DNA from: an uncultured Phascolarctobacterium sp.
GTDB lineage: Bacteria; Bacillota; Negativicutes; Acidaminococcales; Acidaminococcaceae
Reading direction: 5' to 3'
Assembly (NCBI GenBank): GCA_900545025.1
Contig: UQXH01000007.1
Span: 1-64,000, forward strand
DNA length: 64,000 nucleotides
Part shown: positions 1 to 8,397 of the stretch, in pieces
How positions within the stretch are numbered: the first letter of the stretch is position 1
How the letters are laid out: each line of letters opens with the position of its first letter
Program-made: the position numbers and the translations under genes
The notes under the pieces: model-generated
What the model saw: only the letters and a program-made list of their open reading frames with translations
What the model was told of the DNA's origin: nothing
Database searches by the model: none

Positions 1-74
1 CAGCCCGGTAGAATACCGGACCAAGTCCTTAATAACCGCTTAATTATTTTGTCCAACTTTTTGGGTGCATATCA
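1..74 (+). mobile_element. Right end of an IS3-family (IS150-like) insertion sequence
   Basis: The first 43 bases encode the last residues of an IS3-type OrfB transposase. They are followed at 50-74 by a terminal inverted repeat beginning tgtccaactttttgggtgca, which is the complement of the familiar IS3-family end containing CACCCAAAAAGTTGGACA. The rest of the element lies left of the window, so its intactness cannot be judged. The end stops 40 bases from the phnX stop codon. Confidence 0.75.
2..43 (+). CDS. IS3-family transposase OrfB, C-terminal fragment (runs off the left edge)
   Basis: The frame starting at base 2 reads SPVEYRTKSLITA and then TAA at 41-43. This matches the conserved C-terminus of IS3/IS150 OrfB integrases, where an SPxEYR motif closes the rve catalytic domain. 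Only these 13 codons are in the window, so the catalytic DDE residues are not visible. The inverted repeat follows directly, as expected for this family. Confidence 0.7.
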   Translation, partial: SPVEYRTKSLITA

Positions 75-103
75 TCAGTACCACTGCGGTACTGATGTTT
101 TTT
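73..103 (+). terminator. Intrinsic terminator downstream of the IS end
   Basis: The arms catcagtacc (73-82) and ggtactgatg (88-97) form a perfect 10-bp stem with a 5-base loop, followed on the plus strand by six T. It would stop transcription leaving the transposase before it runs antisense into phnX. It has no T-run on the minus strand, so it is not an obvious terminator for phnX. Confidence 0.7.
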
Positions 104-113
104 ACTTTCTCTA

Positions 114-899
114 TCAAGCCTTTTCAATTATCCTGATTACTTCCTGCAGCTGCCGCAAATCGTTAATAACAAAATCTGCGCCGGCATCCATCAGTGTTCT
201 GCGTACCTGTGCCCGCAGTGAAAGAAGCTCACTATCGTCCAAAGCAGCGTATTTATCCTGACTGATGCCCATGACAGAACTGCCGTCGATAACACCGACA
301 GACCATACGCCTGCATTTTTTCCTTCCACAATATCAGCAACAGTATCGCCAACTTTGACTACTTCGCTGACACTCTGAATACCGAGTTTATACATATTAC
401 GGAAAATCATGTACGGATAAGGACGTCCTACATTGCCTGTAAAATCCGGTGAAATCCAGAAATCCGGCTGATAACCCTGCTGCGCTGCTGCTGCAGTTAC
501 AATCTGCATCATCTTGTCATTAAAACCGGTAGTCGACCCAATCTTAATATCTCCGGCACGCAGCTGCTGCACTGTATCCAGTACATAGGGCTTTACAGTG
601 GAATAATCATTTAAAGAAGCAAGCAGCAAAGGCTCAAAATCAGCATAAATTGCCAAAGCATCTTCATCATTGGCTTCTCTGCCGTATTTTTCCTGCCATA
701 AAGCAGCAATTCGCGGCATTTTCAGCATGGTGCGGATATGGTCGATTTTCAGCATTCCCATAGGTTTACGGGTTTCTTCTTCCGTAACCTCGATGCCGTG
801 TTTTTTAAAGCTTTCCATGAAAGCGGCAACAGGCGCAAAGCAGCCAAAATCAACTGTGGTGCCTGCCCAGTCAAATATTACAGCCTTTATTTTGCTCAT
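114..899 (-). CDS. phnX: Phosphonoacetaldehyde hydrolase (phosphonatase)
   Basis: HAD-superfamily enzyme that hydrolyses phosphonoacetaldehyde to acetaldehyde and phosphate, the second step of 2-aminoethylphosphonate (2-AEP) breakdown in the cytoplasm. The N-terminus carries the HAD nucleophile motif FDWAGTT (Asp10). The cap domain has GMLKIDHIR, whose Lys51 corresponds to the Schiff-base lysine of the family. At 261 residues it is full length. It is the last gene of the minus-strand run; its start codon overlaps the phnW stop by 4 bases (ATGA type), so the two are translationally coupled. Downstream there is only an IS end. Confidence 0.96.
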   Translation of the reverse strand: MSKIKAVIFDWAGTTVDFGCFAPVAAFMESFKKHGIEVTEEETRKPMGMLKIDHIRTMLKMPRIAALWQEKYGREANDEDALAIYADFEPLLLASLNDYSTVKPYVLDTVQQLRAGDIKIGSTTGFNDKMMQIVTAAAAQQGYQPDFWISPDFTGNVGRPYPYMIFRNMYKLGIQSVSEVVKVGDTVADIVEGKNAGVWSVGVIDGSSVMGISQDKYAALDDSELLSLRAQVRRTLMDAGADFVINDLRQLQEVIRIIEKA

Positions 900-2002
900 C
901 TTTTGTGCTCCTCTGTAAATGCTTGAAAGATTGCCAGGATTTTTTCCACATCATCCATATAGATTTCACCGATATTGCCAAGTCGGAAGGTTTCCGCATC
1001 GGTCAGTTTGCCAGGATAGATTACATAACCGCGTTCTTTCAGATAAGCATACATTTCTGCAAAAGTAAAAGACGCATTTTCCGGATAGAAAAAAGTAGTA
1101 ATGATGGGCCCCTGTAAGCAGCCTGCGATAAAGGCTTTAAAGCCCATAGCTTCCATACCTTCGCGCAGTGCCTTATTGGTAGCTGCATAACGTTGATTAC
1201 GGGCTGCAATACCGCCTTCTGCTTTCAGCTCTTCCAAAGCCTGGGCAAAGGCAGCAACTACATGAGTAGGAGAAGTAAAACGCCATTTACCGCCATCTTT
1301 TTCCATAGTCTCCCATTGTGCATACAAATCAAGAGCAAGACTGTGCGCCAGTCCGCGGCATTTTTTCAAATCGGCTGTCTCGGCAATTATGAAAGAGAAG
1401 CCCGGCACACCCTGGATGCATTTATTAGCGCTGCTTACCAGGTAAGTAATGCCTGTTGCCGGCACGTCGATATCCACGCCGCCAAAGCTGCTCATAGCAT
1501 CTACAATAAACTTCTTGCCGTATTTTTTCGCAAGCTGTCCAATGATCTCAATATCATTGAGGATACCGCTGGTAGTCTCGCTGTGTACCATGGCAATATG
1601 AGTTATTTCACGGTCAGACTGCAGCAGCTCTTCCACAATCTGCGCATCTGGTACTTTAGCGTAATCTTCTTCATATACTACATAAGACAGTTTATGGTAT
1701 TCTGCCATTTCAGCCATACGTTTACTGTAAGCACCGTTTTGTAAAATCAGCAGCTTGTCGCTGGGAGCGATAACACTGGAAAGTACAGACTCAACACCGA
1801 AGGTACCGCTGCCCTGCATCAGTACGGTAGTGTAGCCTGCTTTATCGGCATGCGCCAGCTCCAACAGCTGTCTGCGTACAGACTGAGTCATTTCTTTATA
1901 GTCAGCATCCCAGGTACAGCGGTCAATCAACATAGTTTCTTTTACACCGACACTGGTAGTCAAAGGTCCCGGAGTCAGCAGCTTATAGGTATTCTTATCC
2001 AT
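896..2002 (-). CDS. phnW: 2-aminoethylphosphonate--pyruvate transaminase
   Basis: PLP-dependent class V aminotransferase that moves the amino group of 2-AEP to pyruvate, giving phosphonoacetaldehyde and alanine. The motif SSANKC supplies the PLP lysine near residue 194, and the N-terminus has the LLTPGPLTTS signature of PhnW. I place the start at the second ATG (2002), 8 bases after AAAAGGA; an ATG nine bases upstream abuts that Shine-Dalgarno (SD) sequence. It follows phnS closely and overlaps phnX, consistent with one transport-plus-degradation transcript for 2-AEP. Confidence 0.96.
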   Translation of the reverse strand: MDKNTYKLLTPGPLTTSVGVKETMLIDRCTWDADYKEMTQSVRRQLLELAHADKAGYTTVLMQGSGTFGVESVLSSVIAPSDKLLILQNGAYSKRMAEMAEYHKLSYVVYEEDYAKVPDAQIVEELLQSDREITHIAMVHSETTSGILNDIEIIGQLAKKYGKKFIVDAMSSFGGVDIDVPATGITYLVSSANKCIQGVPGFSFIIAETADLKKCRGLAHSLALDLYAQWETMEKDGGKWRFTSPTHVVAAFAQALEELKAEGGIAARNQRYAATNKALREGMEAMGFKAFIAGCLQGPIITTFFYPENASFTFAEMYAYLKERGYVIYPGKLTDAETFRLGNIGEIYMDDVEKILAIFQAFTEEHKR

Positions 2003-2022
2003 CAAATTCATCCTTTTAACAA

Positions 2023-3021
2023 TTATTTTTTAATAAGTCCCTGATGTTTTTTCAGCAGTTCAACAGTCAGAGTTTCTTTAAAGTTTTTCGGATTTGCCGG
2101 TTTGTTTTCTGCTGCTATGGTTTCACCTTCATAGAGAGCAACCGGATAGATTTTCAGCAGTTCAGGACGTGCATTTTTAGCAATGCATTCTGCAATCTTC
2201 TTAGCCTGTTCGTTTTCTTTAGCGCCTTTATCTACTACAGCAACAGCTTCAGTCAGCATAAAGTTACCTTCCGCAGGGTCAACAAAGTCTACAGGCAGAC
2301 CTTTTTGTTTATCAGCAACAGCTTGGTGACGCAGACCAAAACCAACAGCTACTTCGCCGGCACGGATTTTTTTCAGCGGACCAGAGCCGGATTTTTCCAG
2401 ATGCGGCACCGCGTTTGCTTCAATTTGTTTCATAATAGCAGCACCGTCAGTTTCACCATATTCGTTCAGTACAGCCTGAGTCATCAGCCAGGCAGTAGAG
2501 GAACCCATGATATCAGGTACGGAAATATGACCTTTGTATTTAGCATCTGCCAAATCTTTAATTGCTTTCGGAGCAGGCAGACCTGCTTTTTTCAGCTCTT
2601 CGGTATTAACAAACAGGGAACCGCAGTTGCCGATAGTAGGAAGATAGAAGGAAGCGTGCTTCGTCAGCGGTTTATTAACATCGGTCAGATCAATGAACAT
2701 GGGATGTTCTTTTTGAGCGCTGTCCAGATAGTAGGAAGTCATTTGTACTACACCGGCTTCAATATTTTTGCCTTCTGCAGAAAGTTTGCCGCCCAGTTCG
2801 GAAGTACCGAAGGACTGCATGATATATTTGCCATTGAAACCATTTTTATCCAGAGCTGCTTTAATAGCAACCTGAGCTTCTTCATCGGCATTGGTATAAA
2901 TTACGGTAGGCTTTACATCTGCTGCTGCCTCTTTTTTCTCCTCACCGCCGCAGCCTGCAATACCTGCAGCCAAACACATCATCATCATTGCTGTGCATAA
3001 CAACTTAGCAAAACTTTTCAT
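2023..3021 (-). CDS. phnS: 2-aminoethylphosphonate ABC transporter, substrate-binding lipoprotein
   Basis: Extracytoplasmic solute-binding protein of the Fe3+/AEP type (SBP class I). The signal peptide ends in a lipobox (IAGC, Cys near 24), so it should be lipid-anchored. The mature part has the FVNTEEL and GSSTAWLMTQ stretches seen in PhnS/AepX-type binders. The substrate is inferred from the adjacent phnW and phnX rather than from binding residues. The start codon lies 17 bases inside the end of the permease gene. A ferric-binding protein would be the alternative, but the context argues for 2-AEP. Confidence 0.88.
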   Translation of the reverse strand: MKSFAKLLCTAMMMMCLAAGIAGCGGEEKKEAAADVKPTVIYTNADEEAQVAIKAALDKNGFNGKYIMQSFGTSELGGKLSAEGKNIEAGVVQMTSYYLDSAQKEHPMFIDLTDVNKPLTKHASFYLPTIGNCGSLFVNTEELKKAGLPAPKAIKDLADAKYKGHISVPDIMGSSTAWLMTQAVLNEYGETDGAAIMKQIEANAVPHLEKSGSGPLKKIRAGEVAVGFGLRHQAVADKQKGLPVDFVDPAEGNFMLTEAVAVVDKGAKENEQAKKIAECIAKNARPELLKIYPVALYEGETIAAENKPANPKNFKETLTVELLKKHQGLIKK

Positions 3022-4687
3022 CTGAATACTCCTTTGCTTTCAATAAATTTTTTACTTTTTTATACAGAGGAAATTTCTCTTTTTCAGCAAGTACATCGAA
3101 AACAGTCTTGACCACAATATTAGTCAGGAAAATCAGTAAGGAAAGAACGAATACTTCATCGAACTTTTCAAAATACTGCAGCTCCTTGATTTTTGTAGTA
3201 ATAACCATTGTTCTTGCGCCTGCCAGAAAAACAATTGCGCTGATTGTCACCATAGCGTTGACAAAGAAATAACTCAGCATCTGATAAATAGTCGCCTTGG
3301 AATTGGGAATAACTACTTTTATTACTGTTTTCAGCCATGTATCACCCATCAAAAGCCCCGTGGTTTCCCAAGATTCATTCATCTTGGCCAGCGAGGATTT
3401 AATCATCAGATACGGCGTAGTGAAAAAGTGCAGGATATTGGCAATAATGAGGATGGCAAATGTATTCTGCAGCGAGCTGCCGGAGAAAACAAAGATAAAT
3501 GCAACACCCAGTACCATGCCCGGCACGGTATTGGTAACCATGGCGATAACGTCCATAATTACTTTGCAGTATCTGTGCAAATCAGAACGGGCGTTAACCA
3601 TGGCCGCACCGTAACATAAAATTATTCCGGCAACGGCGGTAATACCGGCCACCATCAGAGAATTTATGTAAATATCAAGCAGCGCGCTGTCACTAAGCAC
3701 TCGCTTGACAGTATCCAGCGTAAATATCGGCTGATAAGGCCAGCTTTTTACAAAGGGTACAATAAACATGATGGCAAATACGGAGATAAATGCCAGCGTT
3801 ACTGCGGCAAAGAATACAGTAAAGATACTGTCGCGTACCAAGGAACGCTGAATTTCATAACGGCTGAGCTTGTTATAACGGAAATTGAATTTTTCCATAT
3901 AACGCAGCAGCGCCACACTGATTACCGAAGGTATCAGCATCATTACTGCGATAACGCTGCCGTTGCTGAAATTAGGCAGAGCACCCATCATCTGCATATA
4001 TAGCTCTACTGCGATTACTTCGTATTCACCGCCGATAGATACCGGTATACCGAAGTCAGTAAAGCTCAGGAAGAACGAAAGGATAAAGGCTGCCAGCAAA
4101 CTGCCTGTCAGCGGTCTGACACTGGTCATAAGGAAAGTACGGAGCGTGCTGTCACCCATGATTTTGGAAACAGTGATAAAGTTTTTATCAATATAGAAAA
4201 ACGCGTTGTACAGTACCAGAAAAGCCGGCGGCAGCGTATAGATAATGTAGGAAATCAGCAGTCCCCAAAAACCATAGATGGGAAACAGCTGTGTATCTAA
4301 AAGCCTTGTAATCAAACCCTGCTTGCCGAAAGAATATATAACGGCAAAGCCATAAGTTATTGACGGCAGAAACATCGGCATCATAATTACCAGCTGCAGC
4401 ATTTCCTTAATCTTATGCGGCAATCGCGTCATGTGCAGGCCATAGGCTAAGAAAAAAGCCAGCACCGTGGTAAGCAGCGCTTCTACAGAAGCAATTACAA
4501 AGCTGTTGCCAAAAGCCTGCAGAAATTTATCATTGCCAAGCATCTGCTGGTAATTTGCCAGTCCCAGTCCGCTGCCGGTCTGCAAGGATTTTAAAGCCAG
4601 ATTACCCAGCGGCAAGCCTAAAAAGATGGCAAAAATAATACATACCAAGACAAAGCACAGCTTTAATTCAAAACTTTTCCTGTTCAT
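3005..4687 (-). CDS. 2-aminoethylphosphonate ABC transporter permease, two permease units fused
   Basis: Integral membrane protein of 560 residues with about twelve hydrophobic segments in two halves; each half resembles one ABC-2 type inner-membrane domain (FbpB/CysTW superfamily). In Salmonella the equivalent subunits PhnU and PhnV are separate, so this is a fused PhnU-PhnV, a layout also common in ferric-iron permeases of this superfamily. It overlaps phnT by 4 bases (ATGA) and phnS by 17, so the transporter genes are tightly coupled. Substrate assignment rests on context. Confidence 0.87.
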   Translation of the reverse strand: MNRKSFELKLCFVLVCIIFAIFLGLPLGNLALKSLQTGSGLGLANYQQMLGNDKFLQAFGNSFVIASVEALLTTVLAFFLAYGLHMTRLPHKIKEMLQLVIMMPMFLPSITYGFAVIYSFGKQGLITRLLDTQLFPIYGFWGLLISYIIYTLPPAFLVLYNAFFYIDKNFITVSKIMGDSTLRTFLMTSVRPLTGSLLAAFILSFFLSFTDFGIPVSIGGEYEVIAVELYMQMMGALPNFSNGSVIAVMMLIPSVISVALLRYMEKFNFRYNKLSRYEIQRSLVRDSIFTVFFAAVTLAFISVFAIMFIVPFVKSWPYQPIFTLDTVKRVLSDSALLDIYINSLMVAGITAVAGIILCYGAAMVNARSDLHRYCKVIMDVIAMVTNTVPGMVLGVAFIFVFSGSSLQNTFAILIIANILHFFTTPYLMIKSSLAKMNESWETTGLLMGDTWLKTVIKVVIPNSKATIYQMLSYFFVNAMVTISAIVFLAGARTMVITTKIKELQYFEKFDEVFVLSLLIFLTNIVVKTVFDVLAEKEKFPLYKKVKNLLKAKEYSDEKFC

Positions 4688-5457
4688 CTTGCAACCCCTG
4701 CTACAGCTGCAGGCAGATCGCCAAACAAACGGAAAATATTATCGCGTTTAATACGCAGCTGCGATAAAATAAATTTTTCCACAAACTGAGTTTGCGGCTG
4801 ATTGACAATGACCTGCGGACGATCAAATTGGGAAATTTTTCCTTCATTGATAATCAGCACCTTATCAGACAAGGTCAGCGCTTCTTCCGGATCGTGGGTA
4901 ACAATAATCGTAGTCAGGTTATATTGCTTGGCAATCAGCTGAATACGTTCTTTGATAGATTCCTTAATAACACCGTCCAGTGCGCTCAGCGGTTCGTCCA
5001 AAAGCAGGATTTTCGGTTTCATGACCAAAGTACGCGCCAGCGCCACTCTCTGCTTCTGACCACCGGAAAGCTGGTCGATGCGTTTTTTCAGATGTTCTTT
5101 AAGTCCTAAAAGATTTACCAGTTCTTCAACTTCTTGTGGAGTAGAAATACCCGGTTTATTACGTAATCCGTAAATAATATTGTCGTAAGCATTGAGATTG
5201 GGAAACAGCGCATAATCCTGAAATACAATATTGAAGCCGCGGTCTTGCATCGGCACCTTGCTCAAGTCCTGTCCGTCAAAAATAATCTGACCGGAGCTTA
5301 TTTCAGTCAGCCCCAGGATGACATTTAAAAGAGTGGTCTTGCCGCTTCCTGACGGGCCCAGGATAGATACAATCTCGCCAGTTTCTATTTTTAGGGATAT
5401 ATCATCGAGGATTATCTTGTTGTCATAACTTTTTTTAATATTTTTTAACTCCAGCAT
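4684..5457 (-). CDS. phnT: 2-aminoethylphosphonate ABC transporter, ATP-binding protein
   Basis: ATPase subunit of the importer. It has Walker A GPSGSGKTT (about residues 35-43), the signature LSGGQKQR, Walker B LLLDEP and the switch histidine in VTHD. The C-terminal part after residue 230 is short and lacks a full TOBE domain. It is the first gene of the second phosphonate transcript: 196 bases separate it from the C-P lyase operon, and that gap holds a promoter and AGTGTA motifs. It overlaps the permease gene by 4 bases. Confidence 0.88.
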   Translation of the reverse strand: MLELKNIKKSYDNKIILDDISLKIETGEIVSILGPSGSGKTTLLNVILGLTEISSGQIIFDGQDLSKVPMQDRGFNIVFQDYALFPNLNAYDNIIYGLRNKPGISTPQEVEELVNLLGLKEHLKKRIDQLSGGQKQRVALARTLVMKPKILLLDEPLSALDGVIKESIKERIQLIAKQYNLTTIIVTHDPEEALTLSDKVLIINEGKISQFDRPQVIVNQPQTQFVEKFILSQLRIKRDNIFRLFGDLPAAVAGVAR

Positions 5458-5513
5458 TATGAGCCTCCATCTGCATCTGTAAAGATTTTTACATTAAATT
5501 CCTGCTAATCTTT

Positions 5514-5542
5514 ATTCTAATAATGCTCATTGTCCATTTCAA
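5514..5542 (-). promoter_or_regulatory. Predicted promoter of the phnT-permease-phnS-phnW-phnX transcript
   Basis: On the minus strand TTGAAA (5537-5542) and TAGAAT (5514-5519) are separated by 17 bases, close to sigma-A consensus, about 55 bases before the phnT start. The bases just upstream and overlapping the -35 contain the complement of AGTGTATTT (5542-5550), and acactttacct occurs at 5567-5577. Both resemble sequence near rpiR and phnG, so this may be the regulated promoter. Confidence 0.55.
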
Positions 5543-5653
5543 GTGTATTTACGTTCATTTAACTAACACTTTACCTGTACTTAATAATCTGCAGATTTAT
5601 TGAACATACATTTTACATACTGCCCTTAAAGCATGATACAGCTGCCAACAAAA

Positions 5654-6463
5654 TTATTCCGTCAGCAGTCGTACAGTTGCTTCAGCAGGGCTGTAGTGTC
5701 CCAGCTCATGTATTGTCTTGGTATAGGTGCCGTGGTAATCGCTGCCGCCAGTGCAGTATAAGCCAAATTTTTCAGCCTCTGCCAGTACTTTTTCTCTGTC
5801 TGCCTTGTTATGCATGGGATGCAGCAGTTCTATTCCCCACAAACCCGCTTCTTTCAGCTGCGGGATCATGGAAAAATTATCCTGCTGGCCCGGATGCGCC
5901 AGAACAGCTTTGCCGCCATCGGCATTTATAGCCTGTACCGCTTCTACAGCGTTCACATAAGTAATATCAAAATCACAGGGGCCGTTCTGTTTAAACAAGG
6001 TGTAGTAAACCTTGCCAAACAACTCGTCCTCCTGACCGGAATCAACAAGATACTTTAAAATATGCTGCTTATAGATGTATTTACCGGCGTAACGGCGCAC
6101 ATCCTCCTCTGTTATCTTATAGCCCAGTTCACGCAAAATCTCTATCTTGCGCAGAGAGTTGTCATGCCGACGCTGCAATAAAGGCTCACATAAAGCAGTG
6201 ATATGCTCGCCGCCGCTGTAATTAAAGCCGAGGATATGGGCCTTTTTGCCGCTGGCAAAATCATAAGCGGAAATTTCTACACCCGGCAGCGCCTTAATAC
6301 CGTAGCTTGCCGCTAAAGCAATACCGTCTTCATAGCCAGCTACAGAATCGTGTTCAGTAAAAGACATCACTTTAATGCCCAAAGCAGCAGCCTTTTGCAG
6401 AATCTGCTCCCTGGTATCACTGCCGTCTGAAAGAGTTGAATGAATATGTAAATCAGCAATCAT
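5654..6463 (-). CDS. PHP-family phosphoesterase, probable cyclic phosphate dihydrolase (PhnPP type)
   Basis: Polymerase-and-histidinol-phosphatase (PHP) fold hydrolase of 269 residues. Metal ligands are readable in order: LHIH (His6, His8), Asp13, TEH (His38), GVE (Glu63), His76, LAHPG (His190) and SDYH (Asp242, His244). A PHP enzyme of Eggerthella lenta, PhnPP, hydrolyses 5-phosphoribosyl 1,2-cyclic phosphate, the C-P lyase product, to ribose 5-phosphate and phosphate. This gene is the last of the C-P lyase operon, 12 bases after phnL, and the operon has no phnP or phnN, so the same role is likely. A generic nucleoside or ribose phosphatase is the alternative. Confidence 0.8.
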   Translation of the reverse strand: MIADLHIHSTLSDGSDTREQILQKAAALGIKVMSFTEHDSVAGYEDGIALAASYGIKALPGVEISAYDFASGKKAHILGFNYSGGEHITALCEPLLQRRHDNSLRKIEILRELGYKITEEDVRRYAGKYIYKQHILKYLVDSGQEDELFGKVYYTLFKQNGPCDFDITYVNAVEAVQAINADGGKAVLAHPGQQDNFSMIPQLKEAGLWGIELLHPMHNKADREKVLAEAEKFGLYCTGGSDYHGTYTKTIHELGHYSPAEATVRLLTE

Positions 6464-6475
6464 CGCTTTTCGCTC

Positions 6476-7174
6476 CTATTCTGTAAAACTGCCCTGAGAA
6501 AGATTGTAGACTCTGTCGCAAAGGCCTTCCATAAATTCCAGGTCATGGAAGATGCCCAACATGGAGGTACCTTCATTTTTCAGTTTCAGCAGTAAATCAC
6601 GTACCAAAAGCTTGGTATCCGGGTCAAGGCTGGCAGTAGGCTCGTCTAAAAGCAGAAGGCGCGGAGCTTTGACCATAGCATGCGCCAGATTAAGACGCAG
6701 TTTTTCGCCGCCGGAGAAGGTAGCAGGATACAGACCCCATAAGTCGCGGCGCAGACGGAAGTAATCCAGCATCTCGGCAGCGCGTTTTTCTGCTTCCTCC
6801 TGTGAAAAACCAGCTTCCAAAGCAGCGTCTGTTACATGCTGGAAGGCAGTAGTACGCGGAAGAATAGAAAGGAATTGGGAAACATAGCCGATTTCTGCTC
6901 TGCGCAGATTGATAATCTGCCTTTCGTCAGCACTGACCAAATCAACCGGACCATAAGCCAGCGAATTGTACCATACATGGCCTTCCGTTGCCAGATAGGT
7001 ACGGTAGATGCAGCGCAGGACAGTGGATTTACCGGCGCCGGAAGTGCCGACGATACCGATAAAAGAACCTTTATTCAGCTCAAAAGAAATATTGCGGCAG
7101 CTGCTGATAAGTTTCTGCTGTTCGTGCAGATAAAAATTTTTAGACAGATGCTCGATTTTTAAAATAGGCTCCAC
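6476..7174 (-). CDS. phnL: C-P lyase accessory ABC-type ATPase PhnL
   Basis: ABC ATPase subunit associated with the carbon-phosphorus lyase core; it does not belong to a membrane transporter. It shows Walker A GTSGAGKST, a degenerate signature FSGGEKLR, Walker B LLLDEP and the PhnL-like stretch GYVSQFL. Length 232 residues is usual. PhnL is required with PhnG, H and I for coupling phosphonate to the C1 of ribose triphosphate. It overlaps phnM by one base (ATG start inside the TAG/ATG junction). Confidence 0.93.
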   Translation of the reverse strand: MEPILKIEHLSKNFYLHEQQKLISSCRNISFELNKGSFIGIVGTSGAGKSTVLRCIYRTYLATEGHVWYNSLAYGPVDLVSADERQIINLRRAEIGYVSQFLSILPRTTAFQHVTDAALEAGFSQEEAEKRAAEMLDYFRLRRDLWGLYPATFSGGEKLRLNLAHAMVKAPRLLLLDEPTASLDPDTKLLVRDLLLKLKNEGTSMLGIFHDLEFMEGLCDRVYNLSQGSFTE

Positions 7175-8382
7175 TATGCTTCCTCCTCATCACGATAGGT
7201 GTTCTTAACTACGCAGCAGCCGTTTGCCCAGGTAGAGAGAAGAAGCGGTACGTTATCCGCATCTCTGGCAACTACTAAAAAGTCTGCAAATTTACCAACT
7301 GCCAGTGCGCCGGTTTTGCCGCTGATGCCAGCTGCAGCAGCAGGATTACTGCTTACAAGGGCGCATGCTTCCGGCAGCGTCAGGATATTTTTGTCATAAA
7401 GATAAAATACTGCCCGTAAAAGCGCCTGCGGATAATAGTCACTGCATAAAATATCACCGCAGCCTGCTTTAATTGCTGTCTCCGCAGACAGATTGCCGGA
7501 ATGACTGCCGCCCAAAAGGATATTAGGTGCACCTAAAAGAGGATGTAAGCCGCATTCTTTAGCTTTTTTGGCAACTTCCAGACTGATAGGAAACTCGCTG
7601 ATGACAACGCCAGCTTTAGCATTAGTCAATATTTTCTCTTCTGTATCGTCATCATGGCTGGCAACGGGGATATTGTTCTGTTTTGCGGTATCCAGCAGTA
7701 CTTGCAGCTTTGCACCGGCAACCATGGGTTTATTCTGCTCCCTTTTTACCAGGTCAGCAAACTCCTTATCGGTAAGGTCTTTGCCTTCACCGGGAAGATG
7801 ACGGCGATAAATCTTCAAATCACGATATTGTCCCTGTCCAGGACGATGGTCCATTAAAGAAACAAGGCCGACTTTTTTCTCTGCCAGCAGCTGACGTACC
7901 AAATCATAGCATTCCAGATTATCCAGCTCATAGCGCAGATGGAAACGATTATGAATCAAACGTCTGCGGCGACGCTTAGCATCTACGAGGCCGATTAAGC
8001 GTTCTACATGAGGAGCTGTACGGATAGCTTTCGCATCCCAGCTGCCTTCTCGGTACATAGCTACTGAATGGAAGATAGTAGTTATACCGCACTGAGCCAG
8101 CTGCTTTTCAGCCTCATCCAGCGCCATATCCATATCCAAAAATGCAGTTGAGCGGGGCTGAATCAGATTTTCAATCATATCAGAGTGAATATCGATGAAG
8201 CCAGGCATAACATACGCACCGGCAGCGTCATAGCTTTCAGCAATCTGACGCAGTTCCTGCGGCAGATTACTCATCAGGCCATAGCCTGCAATTTTTTCTC
8301 CTGCAATATGCAGGTAAGCATTACTTAAAAGTTTGTCCGGCAAAACCAGACAAGCATTGATGACAATTTTGTTTTTCTGCAT
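7174..8382 (-). CDS. phnM: Alpha-D-ribose 1-methylphosphonate 5-triphosphate diphosphatase
   Basis: Amidohydrolase-superfamily enzyme that releases diphosphate from 5-triphosphoribosyl alpha-1-phosphonate, making the substrate of PhnJ. It has the metal motif FIDIHSDMI, a long YRREGSWDA-type middle region and VASHDDD with the catalytic His/Asp. The ATG at 8382 is preceded by AGAGG at 12 bases; an in-frame TTG at 8394 touches that SD and is less likely. It follows phnK with a 15-base gap. Confidence 0.95.
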   Translation of the reverse strand: MQKNKIVINACLVLPDKLLSNAYLHIAGEKIAGYGLMSNLPQELRQIAESYDAAGAYVMPGFIDIHSDMIENLIQPRSTAFLDMDMALDEAEKQLAQCGITTIFHSVAMYREGSWDAKAIRTAPHVERLIGLVDAKRRRRRLIHNRFHLRYELDNLECYDLVRQLLAEKKVGLVSLMDHRPGQGQYRDLKIYRRHLPGEGKDLTDKEFADLVKREQNKPMVAGAKLQVLLDTAKQNNIPVASHDDDTEEKILTNAKAGVVISEFPISLEVAKKAKECGLHPLLGAPNILLGGSHSGNLSAETAIKAGCGDILCSDYYPQALLRAVFYLYDKNILTLPEACALVSSNPAAAAGISGKTGALAVGKFADFLVVARDADNVPLLLSTWANGCCVVKNTYRDEEEA

Positions 8383-8397
8383 AGCTATTTTCAACCT

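Noticed and set aside
2044..3000. Plus-strand reading frame of 318 codons
   Set aside because: Antisense to phnS; Phe/Cys-rich shadow with no domain or SD.
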